Source of the DNA: Pleodorina starrii
Taxonomy: Eukaryota > Chlorophyta > Chlorophyceae > Chlamydomonadales > Volvocaceae
DNA: 64,000 nt
Reading direction: 5' to 3'
Assembly (NCBI GenBank): GCA_030267565.1
Contig: BRXU01000003.1
Location: 3,614,001-3,678,000 of the forward strand
The translations under genes and the position numbers were made by a program. The notes below the pieces were generated by a model. The model was not told where the DNA came from, searched no databases, and saw only the letters and a program-made list of their open reading frames with translations. Shown piece by piece: positions 48,573 through 61,348 of the stretch (position 1 is its first letter; every line of letters starts with the position of its first letter).

Positions 48573-51500
48573 ATGGCGTACAACAGCGTCCTTGTCCTTG
48601 TGGTATTGTGTTTGGCAGCCACCTTTGCGTAAGTTACCCGAGCGGTAGGAAGGGTAGGGAAGGCTGGGACACTGGGGTACATATAGAGGAGTATTGGTTT
48701 TCCTTACAGACCTTGATTCCTCAGCATCTTTATTCCCACAGACGCCGACGTACTTGTGCGCAAAACTGCTGAATTGCGGCTACCGCTGACAACTCCGACA
48801 CACCAGCGTTCTCTGCATAGCGCAGCGCATGAGAGGATTCTATAGTGCTTGAACTTTTAATGACTACCAAGAAACATTTTTACGTACGTCTGTAATGACC
48901 CTTGTTTCGTCTATTTTGTTGCTAGCAGGGCGGCCCAGGCGCAAGTGTTGCTGCTCGCCGTCAACCAGACGGGTGCTCACCCCAACTTCCCGTTCTGCGA
49001 ATGCACCAAGTCGCCTTCACCATACAGTCTAGCGCCCATTGTTGCGGATTACGGCAACGGCACGTACTGCTTCACGCTGCTCGTCAGGCAGGTTAACAGC
49101 ACCGCCTATTGTGCGACCCAGGCAGATGTGCGCAAAATTGAGGTGAGGACTGCGCTCGTGCCCAACCGACCTCGCATTCCGACTCGCGCGTCAGCTTCTT
49201 GCCCCCTCCGCCTGCCCCCGTGACTTCGACAATACCACACAAACCCCGCCAAACCACGAGATTTGCGACCTCGGCCATATGTCAGGCATAAGCTAGCCGC
49301 ACAGCGCCGTCCGCAACCCTTGTAACCCACAGAGAGCCGCGTCGTCCACCCAAACCTGCCGTCCACCCTCTCGCCCGCCCTCCCGTCTGCCTACCTGGCC
49401 GCAGATCAACGTCCGCCCGACCTGCGGACCATTCCAGACTCTCCTGAAGTCGACGGTGAACGGCGTGCCCACCGTCGTTGGTCCCGATTTCTCCCGCCCC
49501 GTCCTGGGCCCCGAGGGCAGCCAGGTCCTGCGTGTGACGCAGCTGGGACTGGGTCTGCAGAGCAACGGCAGCATGATCTGCATCTCGTTGTCAGCCAGGG
49601 ATCCCGGCCGGGGGTGCACCACCCTGGACGCCCTGTGCCAGCCCCCAGCCAACACAGCCAACGGCACCTGCTCCGCAGCCCTGTTCGACAGCCGGATGGA
49701 TTGCTGCCCCATCAGCAGGCCATCCCTGCCCCCACCGCCGCCACCCCCGCCACCACCATCCCCGCCACCATCACCGCCGCCGCCCCCACCGCCGCCGCCA
49801 CCCCCGCCCCCCTCACCGCCGCCGCCGCCACCGCCGCCGCCACCCTCGCCGCCTCCGCCCCCACCGCCCCCACCGCCGCCACCGCAGCCCCTTCAACCCC
49901 AGAAGCTATGCAGTGTTTGCGTCTACCTCACCCTCGTCGAGTCCGGAAGTGTACTCTTCAAAGCTTCAATCTCCAAAGAAACCGCCGGAAACTTCACCGC
50001 ATTGATCGTTAAGGACATCTTGGGCCAGAGCGTGGCTGTCGGCATCCCGCCGCCGATGTTCGCAGGAAACGCCTCGAGCAACAATTCTGTGCAGGTGTGT
50101 GCAACTTTCACTTCATTTGACGACGCCGCGCTGCTGGAGGCTTGGTTCCAGGTGCAGGCGCAGTTTTGGTTTTCGTGGTTCACCGGCACCCCGTGCGCCG
50201 CCTGGCTGAGCGGCTACGAAGTAGCGGTGACGGTAGCGGGCAACAGCACCGATCCATTCAACCCGAGCCCCACCTGCATCGACGTCCCACCGGTCCGCGC
50301 CTCCTGCACGCCTCAGACGCCGCAGTTCCCCAAGTGCCAGTGAGTGGCCGGGCTGGAGTGGGTTGCGAGAAGGGCACCGGCACACGTACCGGGGGTTGGA
50401 ACCGGTGGAATGTGGGTGTGAGCTGGGGCCAGGCCGCCACCCAGCAGCAGTCTGCGTATCTGGATCGATCTGTTGGGGTGATACCATACCAAGACAGCTT
50501 GGGAACAGGGCAGGACAGTGGAGGGCACTTGACACCGCGTTAGAGGGGCTTCGGGCTTCTCGACGTGGGGACACCGAAAGCCGCGTAGCCCGTCCCAACC
50601 CCTGCTGGCCACGGCTGCTGAAGTGCTGAATCGACCAAGTCGCGGCTGCGCGGAATGCATGCAAACATTCGTGTCGTAACCCGCACGCCCGCCCACGTGT
50701 CGTCTCCGCTGCACCCGGCCTCTGCACTGCCGCCCGACCTCAGGTGCAACACCAAGAAGGGCGCTACGCCCTTCGTCGCATCTCCCTTTATCAACAAGTA
50801 CCCTGGCAGCAAGAACTACACCCGGCTCTACTGCTTCACAATCGCCGTTACGAATCCGCTCAACGCGAACGTGAGTGTCCCTGCCCCGCCTGAGAGGAAG
50901 GGAAGTGGGCGGCGTGCGAGGGAACGGCCCCTTGGCCTGGCAACCGACAGACGCCTCGCCGGTCGCCGCACCAGCCCGTACATGCCACCTGGAATGTCCA
51001 GGGCCCGGGGAATGAACGCGGATGGCAATGAAAATATGTGACTGGACGGGGGAGGGGGAACATTGAGGATGAGGCTCTGACGCATTGCCAGCGGGCACCT
51101 CGGACCCTGCCCATTCCCAATTGCCGCCCCCGCCATTCTTACGCACCCGCACCTGCTTAATATCGTGCTCCTCGCCCACACGTGAATGGCCTTCCCGTTC
51201 GCAGGGGGTCTGCGGCCGGACCAGCACGCTGAGGTCGGCGGAGATCTGGGCGGACGACAGCCAGCGACCTCGCGTCAAGGGCTTCGCCGTGAAGGCCGCC
51301 GGTGAGGACAAGTACCGCACCTTCTCTGAGTCATGGGGCCCGGTCGGCGACCAAACCCTCAAGTCGCCCGTGCTCAACTGGAGTAAGCTGCAGGCCAACG
51401 GCAGCCAGATCTGCCTGGAGGTCGAGCACATTACGAACCTCGACACCTTCTGTTTGTTCGGCGGCGGTACTTGCTGGTGCGTTGCGCGGCTTTAGTGTAT

Positions 51501-51886
51501 GTGTGGTGTGTGTGTGAGTGTGAGAGTGCGAGAGGGGGGAGGATGTACAGTTTGCGGCCGTGGGGCAGTCAGTTGAGGGGTATTCAGGGGCTACATGGGG
51601 TCACTTGGGAGCTGAACAGGGCGGCAGTGCCGCAGAGGGCTGGGGGGGGGGGGTGCCCCCCCCCCCCGGACGCATTCGGGGTGGCATACCCTCCCTGGCT
51701 TCAGCGCCCCGATTGCGCTTCGGACTTCCTGGCAATGCTTCTGCAGTCGCAGGTTTGCAAGAACTGCTTACATGCTATTGCTACTGCTGCTGCTGCTGCT
51801 GTTGCCGTTACAGGATCAATCTGTTCGACGAGTCCAAGGACTGCTGCCCTCTGTTCACGGCTACATTGAGCCCGGGGCAGCCCTGA
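48573..51886 (+). CDS. pherophorin 2 (extracellular-matrix glycoprotein), 6 exons
   Basis: Exons: 48573-48628, 48929-49142, 49405-50339, 50744-50870, 51205-51476, 51814-51886; 1677 nt, 558 residues. The signal peptide (VLVLVVLCLAATFA) is followed by the N-terminal domain (FPFCECTKSPSPYSL, YGNGTYCFTL, DVRKIEI, VNGVPTVV, GCTTLDALC). The rod is an almost pure polyproline stretch with sparse Ser (PPPPPPSPP type), about 60 residues, shorter and more homogeneous than in copy 1. The C-terminal domain has CSVCVYLTLVESG, VQVCATFTSFDDAA, FPKCQCNTKKGATPF, LYCFTI, VCGRTSTLRSAEIWADD and TCWINLFDESKDCCPLFTA. The exon 5 segment differs from copies 1 and 3 by carrying DDSQRPRVKGFAVKAAGED. Intron 5 contains adjoining G and C homopolymer runs (~51640-51670). 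Confidence 0.94.
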
Positions 51887-53711
51887 TATCCGTCCGGCGC
51901 CATCTGACATACACTAGCCGTGGGCCCAGGATCGCCCTTAGGCGGCTTTCGGCGCTTTTACGCTGGCCATCGTTTCCAGCGACGGGTGTCCTCGCGCCGC
52001 GGCCAAACGGACGCCACGGCGCTGTGGCGTTAGTTTGACCTGCGAGCGCTGTCACAGGGGAGCGCGCCTCGCCCACCGCCGTGCCGGCGGCAGCGCGTGA
52101 AGCGGCAGCGGCCTGTCCAAGGTATACTTGATGACCCCCGCTCGACTTTGATTACTGCTCAGCAAATGTGGCCCTGCCATGTCATCGGTCGCGGCGGTTG
52201 CGCTGCCCTGAGCTGCAGCCAAGGGGTTCGGTCGCGCCAGCATACGGTGTCAGATCAGAAAGATTGCTGCCAAGAAACCTGTTGTTACTTGCGTGTATGT
52301 GCTTCCTCTGAAGCAATTGTGCGCCTGGTGGTGGTGGTGGTGGTGGTGGTAGGTGCGTCTTGTCGTCGAAGTCGTCTAGCTCTCCTTAGAAACCCACTTG
52401 CTCTCTTAGGCCTGTTTAGGCGTGTGGCGTGCGACGTTAGAGGCGTCGTTTGTGTTGCTGCAGGAAATGAACGCCGCACAGCTGCTTTATAGGTGTATGT
52501 TTTTGTACAACGCAGTGTGCTCATTTGGTGTTTCATCGTACAGCTCTGCCGCGTTGCATACAATATGCCGTGGCGCGTGTCGATTAGAATCGCAGGCTGG
52601 AATGGCATCGGCCCTGGCAGGCGGTCAGGCAGGGGATCCGGCATTGGGCAGCGACCAGACGGCTAAGCGAGGCCACAGTGTTTTTGTGCAGCAAACCACA
52701 GTCCGACGGCCGCTGCTCATGGCTGCCGTGTGCCCAAGCTGTTGGCCTGTTGTCAGACAGGCCGACACCAACAAATAATGCGCGCGAGCGAGGAGACTGT
52801 CACGCCACACTTTATTTCCGGGGCGTTGCAGCGAGCTGTGTGAGGTATGGATGCACGCTTGCCATCTTTCCCTCACGACACTTGGGGCGGCGAACGGAGG
52901 TGCACGCGAATAGACAGGACCCGCTCGCTTCATGTACGTCGCGCCGGCGGGAGATCGCTTAGGGGCGCGACCTCGTTGCTGTTTTAGTGGGTGCCTGTTG
53001 TCGTACAGGTTCTGGAGCCGGTCGTTGATGTCCCGGTGACGTTGAGCCGGCATCTCGTTTGACTTGCGGGGGGATGAGGCGGTTTGCCTTTCGTACAGGT
53101 TGCCTACATTTTCTGTAATGCCGCTCCGCCTCCATGTGGCCACACGCCAAACTTCGAATGATCGCGTTCCTGGTCCTGAACGGTTTCGAGGCAAGGAGCC
53201 GTGTCCTTGGCCGTAACCATTGTTGCCCTAGGCACGGTGCTGCCAAGACACCCTGCGTCTCTGGCTCATTGTATGAATTAAGCGGCCTAGGATAATGCAC
53301 TCGTACTGCAGACTGATGAAGGTGACTCGAGCTTGTTGGGCAGGCCTGATCGGGCCTTTCTATCCTAGCCGGGCCTAGGGATCCTGCCGTACTGGATCAC
53401 GAGCGGCACTCAGCTCCCGCTCAGGCGGTGATAGCCGGAATGATGGCACTCGGAATCCCATCTTCCGGAGTAGATTCCGCGGTGTCCCCCCATCCTTGAC
53501 CCAGACGGGGTTTCCTGGTGTAGACGTGCACTCCAGGCTTTCGACACGCTGTGTCCATTACGCATGTGTCATGACAGTGCGGTTTGACAGGCGTGCTGCC
53601 CAGCTGCCAAGGCTTAGTCCATGTTGAGCGAGCAGGGACCCATCAACTGCGGCCCTAGCCGTGGGCCAACGTAGGTGTTGTTAGTGCGATGTTTTGTGCA
53701 TGTAGTGTTTA

Positions 53712-53742
53712 TTACAGTGGGCTCCAGGCCCCCGGAGGGGTG
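53712..53742. repeat. dispersed repeat copy B (shared with 46306-46336)
   Basis: Shares the exact 16-mer TTACAGTGGGCTCCAG and the following degenerate segment with copy A. Spacer location behind a pherophorin gene is the same. Confidence 0.7.
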
Positions 53743-54370
53743 GGGCCGGCGGGCCATCCGACAGGTACAGACGAAACCGGATGCGCTTCTCATTCATGCA
53801 GTCGCCCCTTGGTGTGTGCCTCACCAGCCCTCACCGGTCTCACAGTGATGATATAGGCACGGATTGTCACGCCCCATGGTTTCTTCGCGGGAGCACAAGA
53901 TCAGAGGGTGCTGCCTGGTGTCCAGGCCCATGGCATGCCACCGGCATGTCTCGACCTTGCATCAAAACAAACGTGCGCTGTATCTTGAGAGTTGCAAACA
54001 GTCATGATAGAAATCCATAATTTTAATAACGACATCGTTCCAGCGTTGCTTGAGTTGTTGTCATCCTAGTGCGCCAACCCTCTGGTTCGTTACCCTGATA
54101 CTTCGAAGTATTATGTTTTAACTGACAGAATTTCTTCATGTTTCCAATCCAGAACAAATGTACTCCAGGCCACGAAGAAGTCGTTATGTGTGTGACGTGT
54201 AAGTGTGTGACGTCTGACGTGTGTGAATGTAAATCTTTCGGTGTCTTCTTTAATGATAATACATATGTGGGTTATAAAGGTAAAGCCGATAATGAAATAT
54301 TTCATGTCAGGTTGCTGCGGCTTAGATCGCGCCTATCCCGCCCAAGGATCGAGTACACGAGCAGTACTGG

Positions 54371-54379
54371 TATATAATT
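54371..54379 (+). promoter_or_regulatory. possible TATA box of pherophorin 3
   Basis: TATATAATT ~190 nt upstream of the ATG at 54567. Inference from position and composition only. Confidence 0.3.
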
Positions 54380-54566
54380 CTCACGTTGCTAACCGCTTAA
54401 ATAAACCAGCTTACTTGCAACATGACGGGCGTTTTGTTATCGTTCTTCACAAGCCGTCAATAGTTTGGAAAAGCGCGGGCCGCAGGTACGTACTTAAAAG
54501 TACGGCGCCCGAAGGGGCAAAAGCATACAAAGCAAGACGGCTCGGTAGCGCATTATTCTTCCAGAA

Positions 54567-57500
54567 ATGTGCACTCAAGCTCTCGTGGTGTTCATACTAG
54601 CGGCCGCGTTCGCGTAAGTCCAGTTCGCCGGCCATGGCCCAGATGGTCACCTGCCCCACAAAAAAACATGTTTTCCTGACTTTCTTATGTCAGACTCCTC
54701 AGGCTCAGATTCAGACTAGTGTCAATTAACATACATGCTAATGGATTCAGCTAGCCTTAACTAACTTCCGACACTTGCTCCGTCATGCCAAAGACACTAT
54801 AAGGACTGCCCAAGAATCGCATGGCCAAAGGCTCGACCTCCGCCGACCTCATTCAGTTAACGCAAAGGTTTTACGCGCACGTAACACGCTCCCGTCTGCT
54901 GCCGGTGTTGCCTAACAGGGCCGTGGGCAGCGTTCAGACCGGCGCCTACCCCGACTTCCCGTTCTGTAATTGCAAGGCGACTGCTTCGGCGTACCGCCTG
55001 GTGCCATCTGTGGCTAATTACGGTAATGGTACATTCTGCTTCACTCTTCAAGTCATGATACCGGCCGGCGCCACAGGATTCTGTGCTGTTGGGGCTGACC
55101 TCCGGAAGATTGAGGTGCGCGGTTGGCAGTTGTAGCTGTAGCAGTGGTGGTTGTTTTGTAAGACTCCAAACACCCCAAACAGTCGCGTTGCGATCTTGCG
55201 CAAGGAAAATGGCCTTGTCGTCTGCCGATCCGAGTATCACAGTCCCGGGCCCCGCCCCCGCAGCTTCCTCAAGCCCGCCCATCATCCCACCAGCGCAGTT
55301 GCGTGGTTCTCCGCCGCAGAGCCGCTCCCGTGCCGGGGCGTGGGTGGGCAGCCGGTGCCTCAACTTGATGTCCACCAACTCCCGCAGCATCGCGCCGCCT
55401 GCACCGCAAACCAGATCCCACAACACCGTCTCACATCCTTACCAGGCCTCGCCTCCTTACTGGTCTATACCACACCCTGTCAACGCCCTCTTCCCGGGCC
55501 CCCCTTCTTTCTTTGTAGTTCAATATCAAGCCGACTTGCGATGTGTGGGAAACCGTCGTCCAGGCCGCTGTCAACGGCGTCCCCACCGCCGTCGGCCCCG
55601 CCTTCAGCTACCCCCAGCAGGGCCCGCCGGGCAGCCAGATCCTCCGCCTGACTCAGCTTGGCCTGGGCCTCGGCGACAACGGCGCCCAGATCTGCATCAC
55701 GCTCCGCGCCAAGAACCCCGGCAGCGGCGGTGCTTGCAATACCCTGGCTAAGCTGTGTGAGCCCACCGCAGGCGCCCCTTCCGGCACCTGCTCCGCTGCG
55801 CTGTTCGACTCCTCCATCCAGTGTTGCACAGTCACCCATCCCCCCTTTGTCAGCCCTCCGCCTCCGCTGGAAACCGCGATGAGGAACCCGTCGCCACCTC
55901 CTCCCTCCCTTCCTCCTCCCCCGCCTCCCCCATCGTCTCCCCCGCCCCCGCCCCCGCCACCCCCGCCCACACCCCTCCCGCCTTCCCCGCCGCCGCCATC
56001 CCCGCCGCCCCCCGCCCCGCCGCCCCCCTCCCCGCCCCCGCCCTCCCCACCGCCCCCGAGCCCAGCACCACCCTGCGCCGTCTGCACCTATTTCGTTCTC
56101 ACCTTGCCCGGCACATCCCTCTACCCGGTCCCCCTCACGGTTACGGAGTGCGCGGGCTTCGCAAGCAAGATCGTATCCAATATCACCGCAATGGCGAACC
56201 GCCTGGGTGCCCGGCTGCTGCAACAAGAACCCCGGATCGAGTGCAGTGACACGCAGTTCAAGGTCTGCTTGTCCTTCCGCTCTGTTGAAGACGGTGAGAA
56301 GCTGTCACCGTACATCGAAATCGTGGCGTCCCTCTGGCTGATGGATCAGGTGCAGACGGGGGTGTGCCCCGCATATCGCGAGGGCGGCGTCTACCAGGTG
56401 CTCGTGGGCGGCGACGGCAGCGACCCCTGGGCGTCTGGGAGCAGCTGCCTGAACGCGCAGGCCGCTGTGCCGTGTGAGAAGGTGGAGATCGACTTCCCCA
56501 AGTGCTCGTGAGTGGATGGCTGCCCGTGTGGTGCGGCCCATCGCCCATGCCGCACCAGGAAGGGCGTCGGCGTGTCGCGGGTCACTGACAGCGCCGATGC
56601 CGGGAGTGTGATTTGGGCCCAGGTTTCATTGCTTTGGAGATGTTTGACTGCCTACACCTGTTGAGGAGTGGCTCTGACCGATGCTGGTCAAGCAGCCGCA
56701 CTCGTGCTCAGCCGTGCCTGCGGATCCAAGACAAGCAGGCACTGCGACCTGCTTTCCGAGTGGAGGCGTAGTCCTTGCATTTGCGGCCAGAGTTGAACCA
56801 TGTACGACATAAATGTATGTGCGGCTCACATGGTGTAGCACAACCGTCGCCCCTCTCGACTACCGTACTTTCCCAAACTGCCCCCTCACTCGGCCCTCAG
56901 GTGTGTCACCAAGCGTGGCTCGACGTCCTTCGCCGCGCTCCCCGTCATCACCCAGGCGCCCGGTCGCAAGGCCTCCACCACACTGCACTGCTTCAACCTC
57001 ACCACCATCACCCCCTCTAATCCCAACGTAAGTACGACACCTGGCGGGTGCCGTACTCCATAGCTCCGTCCCTAGCAGAAGCGCAACGCAGCGCACTACT
57101 CCTGCCGGCCTTCCCACGGGCACCTTGCCGGGTGCAACCTCCAGCGAGGCGAGGCGCACGACGCGTGTGCCCCGCCTGAAAGCCACAACCCACACGCACG
57201 TATACACAAGCCACCACACGAGGTGTTTCCCTTGACTTCTCAGCGAAAGCAAAAGACCCCGACTGGGGCCCCGCTGGGCAGATCCCACGATTTCTGACAC
57301 CTGCTGAATTTCTGCCTTTCTCGCCCGCTCGCCCGCCCTTTCGCCCGGCCCGGTACCCTCCGGTGCTCCCTTCCATTCAGGGCCCCTGCGGCCGCAGCCA
57401 GGTGCTTCTCAAGATGGAGATGTGGGCCGACGAGGCCCTGCGCCGCAGCGTCCAGGGCATCGGTGTGCGGCCCGCGGACGTTGAGGACATGGCCTTCCTA

Positions 57501-58045
57501 TCGCCGGTGTGGGGCCCGGTGGGCTCACAGACGCTCAAGGCCACCCCGCTGCGCTGGAGCAAGGCCCAGGCGGAGGGTGGCCAGGTGTGCATCGAGCTGG
57601 ACAACAATACGTCGCTGGGCTCGTTCTGTATGTCGGAGAACCAGGAGGATACGTGCTGGTGAGTGAGAGAGCGTGGTTACGTGCATTTTGCGCTGCTCTT
57701 GTTTTCGGCTGGACAGAAATGTGCTTTTAGAGTTGTCGCAGCAAAGTGTCTATCTCTTAGCGCGCAGGGGGGTTAGGGGCGCGATAGGGGCGGGTGAAGG
57801 TGTTGCGGTACCTGACAATGCAGAAGATTCCCTGCCCTGCCCATGACGTGATGTGCCGCGCATTGCTCATGTTTTGCATCTAGCGGCTGTGTGAGTGCGT
57901 GTGTGGATGGGCAACCTGTTTTGTTGCGTCTCACCCCGGATTCCCAGTCGGCTGTCCAACAATGCCCTTCCCCGCACGCAGGCTCAACTTGTTCGATGAG
58001 ACGCAGAACTGCTGCCCCGTCTTCGCTGCTTCCGTGTTACCATAG
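54567..58045 (+). CDS. pherophorin 3 (extracellular-matrix glycoprotein), 6 exons
   Basis: Exons: 54567-54613, 54919-55114, 55519-56507, 56901-57027, 57381-57658, 57982-58045; 1701 nt, 566 residues. A short signal peptide (ALVVFILAAAFA) precedes the N-terminal domain (FPFCNCKATASAYRL, YGNGTFCFTL, ADLRKIEF, VNGVPTAV, CNTLAKLC, GTCSAALFD). The rod is Pro-rich with Ser/Ala/Thr/Leu ([15 protein letters not shown] type). The C-terminal domain has CAVCTYFVLTLPG, FKVCLSFRSVEDGE, FPKCSCVTKRGSTSF, LHCFNL, GPCGRSQVLLKMEMWAD and TCWLNLFDETQNCCPVFAA. The exon 3 acceptor is TTTGTAG rather than CAG. Intron positions and phases match copies 1 and 2. The segment homologous to exon 5 is six nucleotides longer (278 nt) than in them. 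Confidence 0.94.
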
Positions 58046-60661
58046 TCTTTTAGGAGTTCACAGACCAATGCGCAGCGCCGTCCCTCAATAAACGCCTAAG
58101 AAAAGCGGTGCTGCAATGAATATGCGGCGTCCAATCATATGTGCCGTACGCATGGCACCAATCATGGCTGGATGACTGCATGCATCTAAGTGGACGCGCT
58201 CGCTGATGAGATAGCATAGGGCAGGTTGGCAGTCACGGCGGCACGTGAGCTTCGGGTCTCGTTCCAGACGGGAACCTCATCAATGGTTCTGTCTGAATGT
58301 TTAAATGTGTGTTGTACCGGTATGTTTGAACATGTTTACGAGGTGTGTGTATGTGCGCACGCGTGTACCGGTATGTGTGCGGCGTTACGTTCGCTGAATG
58401 TCATGCTATTAGCAGGCTGGCAAAGCATCCGCCTTTCCTCCCGTCCACCTGGTGGCTGCCCTTCATGGCATTTGCGGCTGATTTGTGTTGCATTGCGCGC
58501 CGCCGCACCGCTAGCCCACACCGCGAGCTCCAGGGGATGTGTGCCGTACCCACAGCATATGCATCAAGTCACCCCGCCGATCGTCATTATAATGTCTCCC
58601 CTTGGGCTGAATGTCGGAGTCGCCGCAATGGGGTTCGTCCTAGCCGTCCTTGGGTACACGGTTTGCCGTACAGTTGCAAGCGTTGGCACCAACAAGGTCA
58701 TGTTTTGCCGGACTGACTTTTATTTGCGACTGCCATGCCGCATGGGTTACTCATGGCTTCTTGGGACGAATAGTATCGCGTACCACGTATCGGTTGAGGT
58801 GCAGCCATTCTGGATACAATAATCATGTTGCATGCATCATGTTCCTTCGGGATCGCCTGCCTCGGCGTGCTTTGCATCGGCTACTTTCTGCGTGTGCCGT
58901 CGCCTTCTTGTCATTCGCGATGCCTCCCTTGCCATTTTTGGGTGGTTGAATACGCGTAATGATGTGCGCACGCATCCCTGGCTTCCATCGGCCATCACAC
59001 AGCCGAAGCAGCCGGCCTCTGCCGCACTCACCTGCACGAATTACGCTCGTGCATACTTTTGTGTTTGTTAATCCACAATCACGGCGATCATAACTGGTTG
59101 TGGTAGCTGTTGTTGAGCCGTCCCTCGGACAGGAAGTGCCGCCCTCGACGGGCGACTCGTGAGCATCCGAAATTAGAACCTCAGCCCCGTGCGATTGCTG
59201 TACGACATACATTGCACGTACAACTCCGTCGCCTTCAGTTTACAATCGATCTATGTCCCAGTGTCACCGGACATATCACTTTAATCTCCATAAAAGCGGT
59301 CCGATTGTGCGGTGAACTGTTCGTTCTCGGTTGCCGCTGGGGTTCGGCGCTGCTGGCGGGCTGTGGGGCAGCTTACTTGATTGATGATGTGGTCTCTAAG
59401 GATCACTACTTGGTTTTCTGATGCCTGCCCCTTTCACGTCGCTGTTTCGAATGGATGGGCCAGTCCTTACAACCTTTCTCAGCGCCTGGTATCTTCAAAG
59501 GTTGCTGTGTTGCCAGCGTAGCGCCGGTGCGGTCTGCTGGATGCTGTTGGCGTTTCCGATGTACGCCAGGCTTAGCTTCAGCCGGGGCCCCCCCGCGCTC
59601 CTCACTGTTTCCCGTACATGGCATGTGCGTGGCGTCAGCCATAAATTTTAGAGCTCTGTAAAACGAAATGGTTCAATGTGCACCGTTAACGCCAAGCGAG
59701 ATGCGCCTGGGCGCTCATGATGAAAGTCTCCCGGCAGAGACACATGGGACGGCCAGCAGCAGGACAGTATCTCAGTATGTATGTTTGGTGTCCACCACTG
59801 CATCTGTGTATGCCGGCTGGTCACAGACCGTAATGACAACGCGCCCATCCAGCATCCACGATGAGGACCGAAATATCCTGGGGTAGGCAGGTAGTTTCTT
59901 CAGGTGTCTAAAAGTCGTTCACGCCATGGTAAAAAATTGACAGCGAATGGCTACCGTATCTAGCTGGAGAGGTTGCAAAGCGGTGCCTCGTGGCTAAATA
60001 CCGTATCCAACCTCATCTGTACGACACCACAACGGACCTAACTGAACTCGAACGAAAACGACATGGTCCACCCCTCCTGCTAGCAGGCAAAGTCCATCTA
60101 ACACAAAGTACGACGATGCACGTTACCTGGCGTGACAAGTCCTTGGAGTTCCAGTGTTGCCAAGGAGCTGTACTGTCGTACGCACGTGTTTCTTCTGCCA
60201 GGTTCTGCCATCGGGGCCTATCGGGGTAAGCTACGTCTGGTACGTGCAGGAGACCAGGTCGCTAGCTCTACTTGTAGCAGCCAGGACACGCCATCCCGGA
60301 CCAAAGCCTCGTGCCTAACCCGACCTCGAAGGGTGCGTGGCTAACAAGAATGGCGCCTTACACGGCCCTTCCCTTTGCAGCTAACACGCACATATGTATG
60401 ACGGTACTGCAGTGTTCTGCGACATCTGATATTGTATAAACACCCCATACGACCGGGCTGCTGCATACACAGCGCATACACTGCCCATTAGCGGCTGTGG
60501 GAAGGCTGCGGGAACAGCGCGAACGGATGATGCATGTACCGTATCAGGCGAGTCCGATCAACAGCCCAGCGCCAGTCATCACCGAAATGAAAACAAAAGC
60601 AAGTTTGAGTAATTTTCCAGACAAAAGAGCAGAAGGCAGTTGCCAAGCAACTTTGTCCGTC
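58046..60661. other. intergenic spacer after pherophorin 3
   Basis: 2.6 kb with no supported gene. Open frames are short and lack domains. It runs up to the inverted-repeat transposon. A TGTAA at about 59655 on plus would be a very distant end for pherophorin 3. Confidence 0.45.
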
Positions 60662-60664
60662 GGT

Positions 60665-60865
60665 GTTTCTATGGGCCCGAATCCCCGAAACCACAATCTA
60701 CGGGGAGCTACGGGGATGCTCGTCCCACCGTAGCGTAGGCAAAATTCCTATTGAGCTACGCCGACTGTGGCCCGTAGCTCAGTAGGAAGTCGTAGGATGG
60801 AGCTAGTGGAGCGAGCTTATTACTGCAACTTTCCCGCTTCCTGCCTTGGCCACCGACGTACTCGG
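60665..60865. repeat. left terminal inverted repeat
   Basis: Reverse complement of 62080-62281. The inner ~90 bp (60773-60865) match exactly; the outer half shows scattered changes and an extra TCCCCGAA. Confidence 0.88.
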
Positions 60866-60866
60866 A

Positions 60867-61141
60867 AAGGGCCCAGTGACATGCTTTCGCGAGAACCACT
60901 TGGACAGCAACAACCTGCCTTGGGGAGACATTGCCGCGGAGTTTAACAGGTACATAGGTTGCGTAAACGCACACGGTGGCGACCTTGGAATTAATCCCTG
61001 GGCCTACGAGTGCCTAGGCACCGGGTCGCCACCGTGTGCGTTTACGCAACCTATGTACCTGTTAAACTCCGCGGCAATGTCTCCCCAAGGCAGGTTGTTG
61101 CTGTCCAAGTGGTTCTCGCGAAAGCATGTCACTGGGCCCTT
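60867..61141. repeat. perfect 118-bp inverted duplication with a 39-bp spacer
   Basis: 60867-60984 and 61024-61141 are exact reverse complements over 118 bp. The spacer 60985-61023 contains the perfect palindrome GTGCCTAGGCAC (61010-61021). The right arm carries the end of the Myb/SANT-like exon and its splice donor; the left arm abuts the left terminal inverted repeat. Confidence 0.95.
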
Positions 61142-61348
61142 CAGACGAGCCTCCACAATCCGAAGAAGGGCGACACGGTTCTCGTCAGTCCAGCGGACCT
61201 GACCTGACGCCGCATCGCCATCGTTTGAGTTGACACCGTCAGCATCGTTTCCGCGGGTGTCGGCGGTAATGCTGCCGCGCGGCCTCCTGCTAGAACCGCC
61301 AGAACCATCATCGGAATGGGCACGCTTGCTAACCCCCATTGCCCCGCC
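61059..61348 (-). pseudogene. Myb/SANT-like exon of the transposon (partial gene)
   Basis: The exon runs from a CAG acceptor at 61349-61351 to a donor AACAG|GTACAT at 61059/61058 on minus. It encodes a Ser/Gly/Asp-rich lead, then RWTDENRVALLRIVEARL and NNLPWGDIAAEFNR, the spaced-Trp helix pattern of Myb/SANT-like DNA-binding domains. A Pro/Gly-rich open stretch on minus (about 61430-61701) could be the preceding exon through a phase-0 intron with a weak GTATTT donor. No exon follows the donor before the element's left end, because that space is taken by the inverted copy of this exon, so the gene is probably truncated. No start codon could be fixed. Confidence 0.55.

Larger units (their letters stand above)
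51887..54566. other. intergenic spacer, pherophorin 2 to 3
   Basis: 2.7 kb without a supported gene. Contains the second copy of the dispersed repeat (53712-53742), a (GGT)n tract near 52328-52350, a TATA-like stretch before pherophorin 3, and on minus a frame around 52970-53104 with two short similar segments (NLYERQ and LQNLYDN) that may be a gene remnant. Confidence 0.4.
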
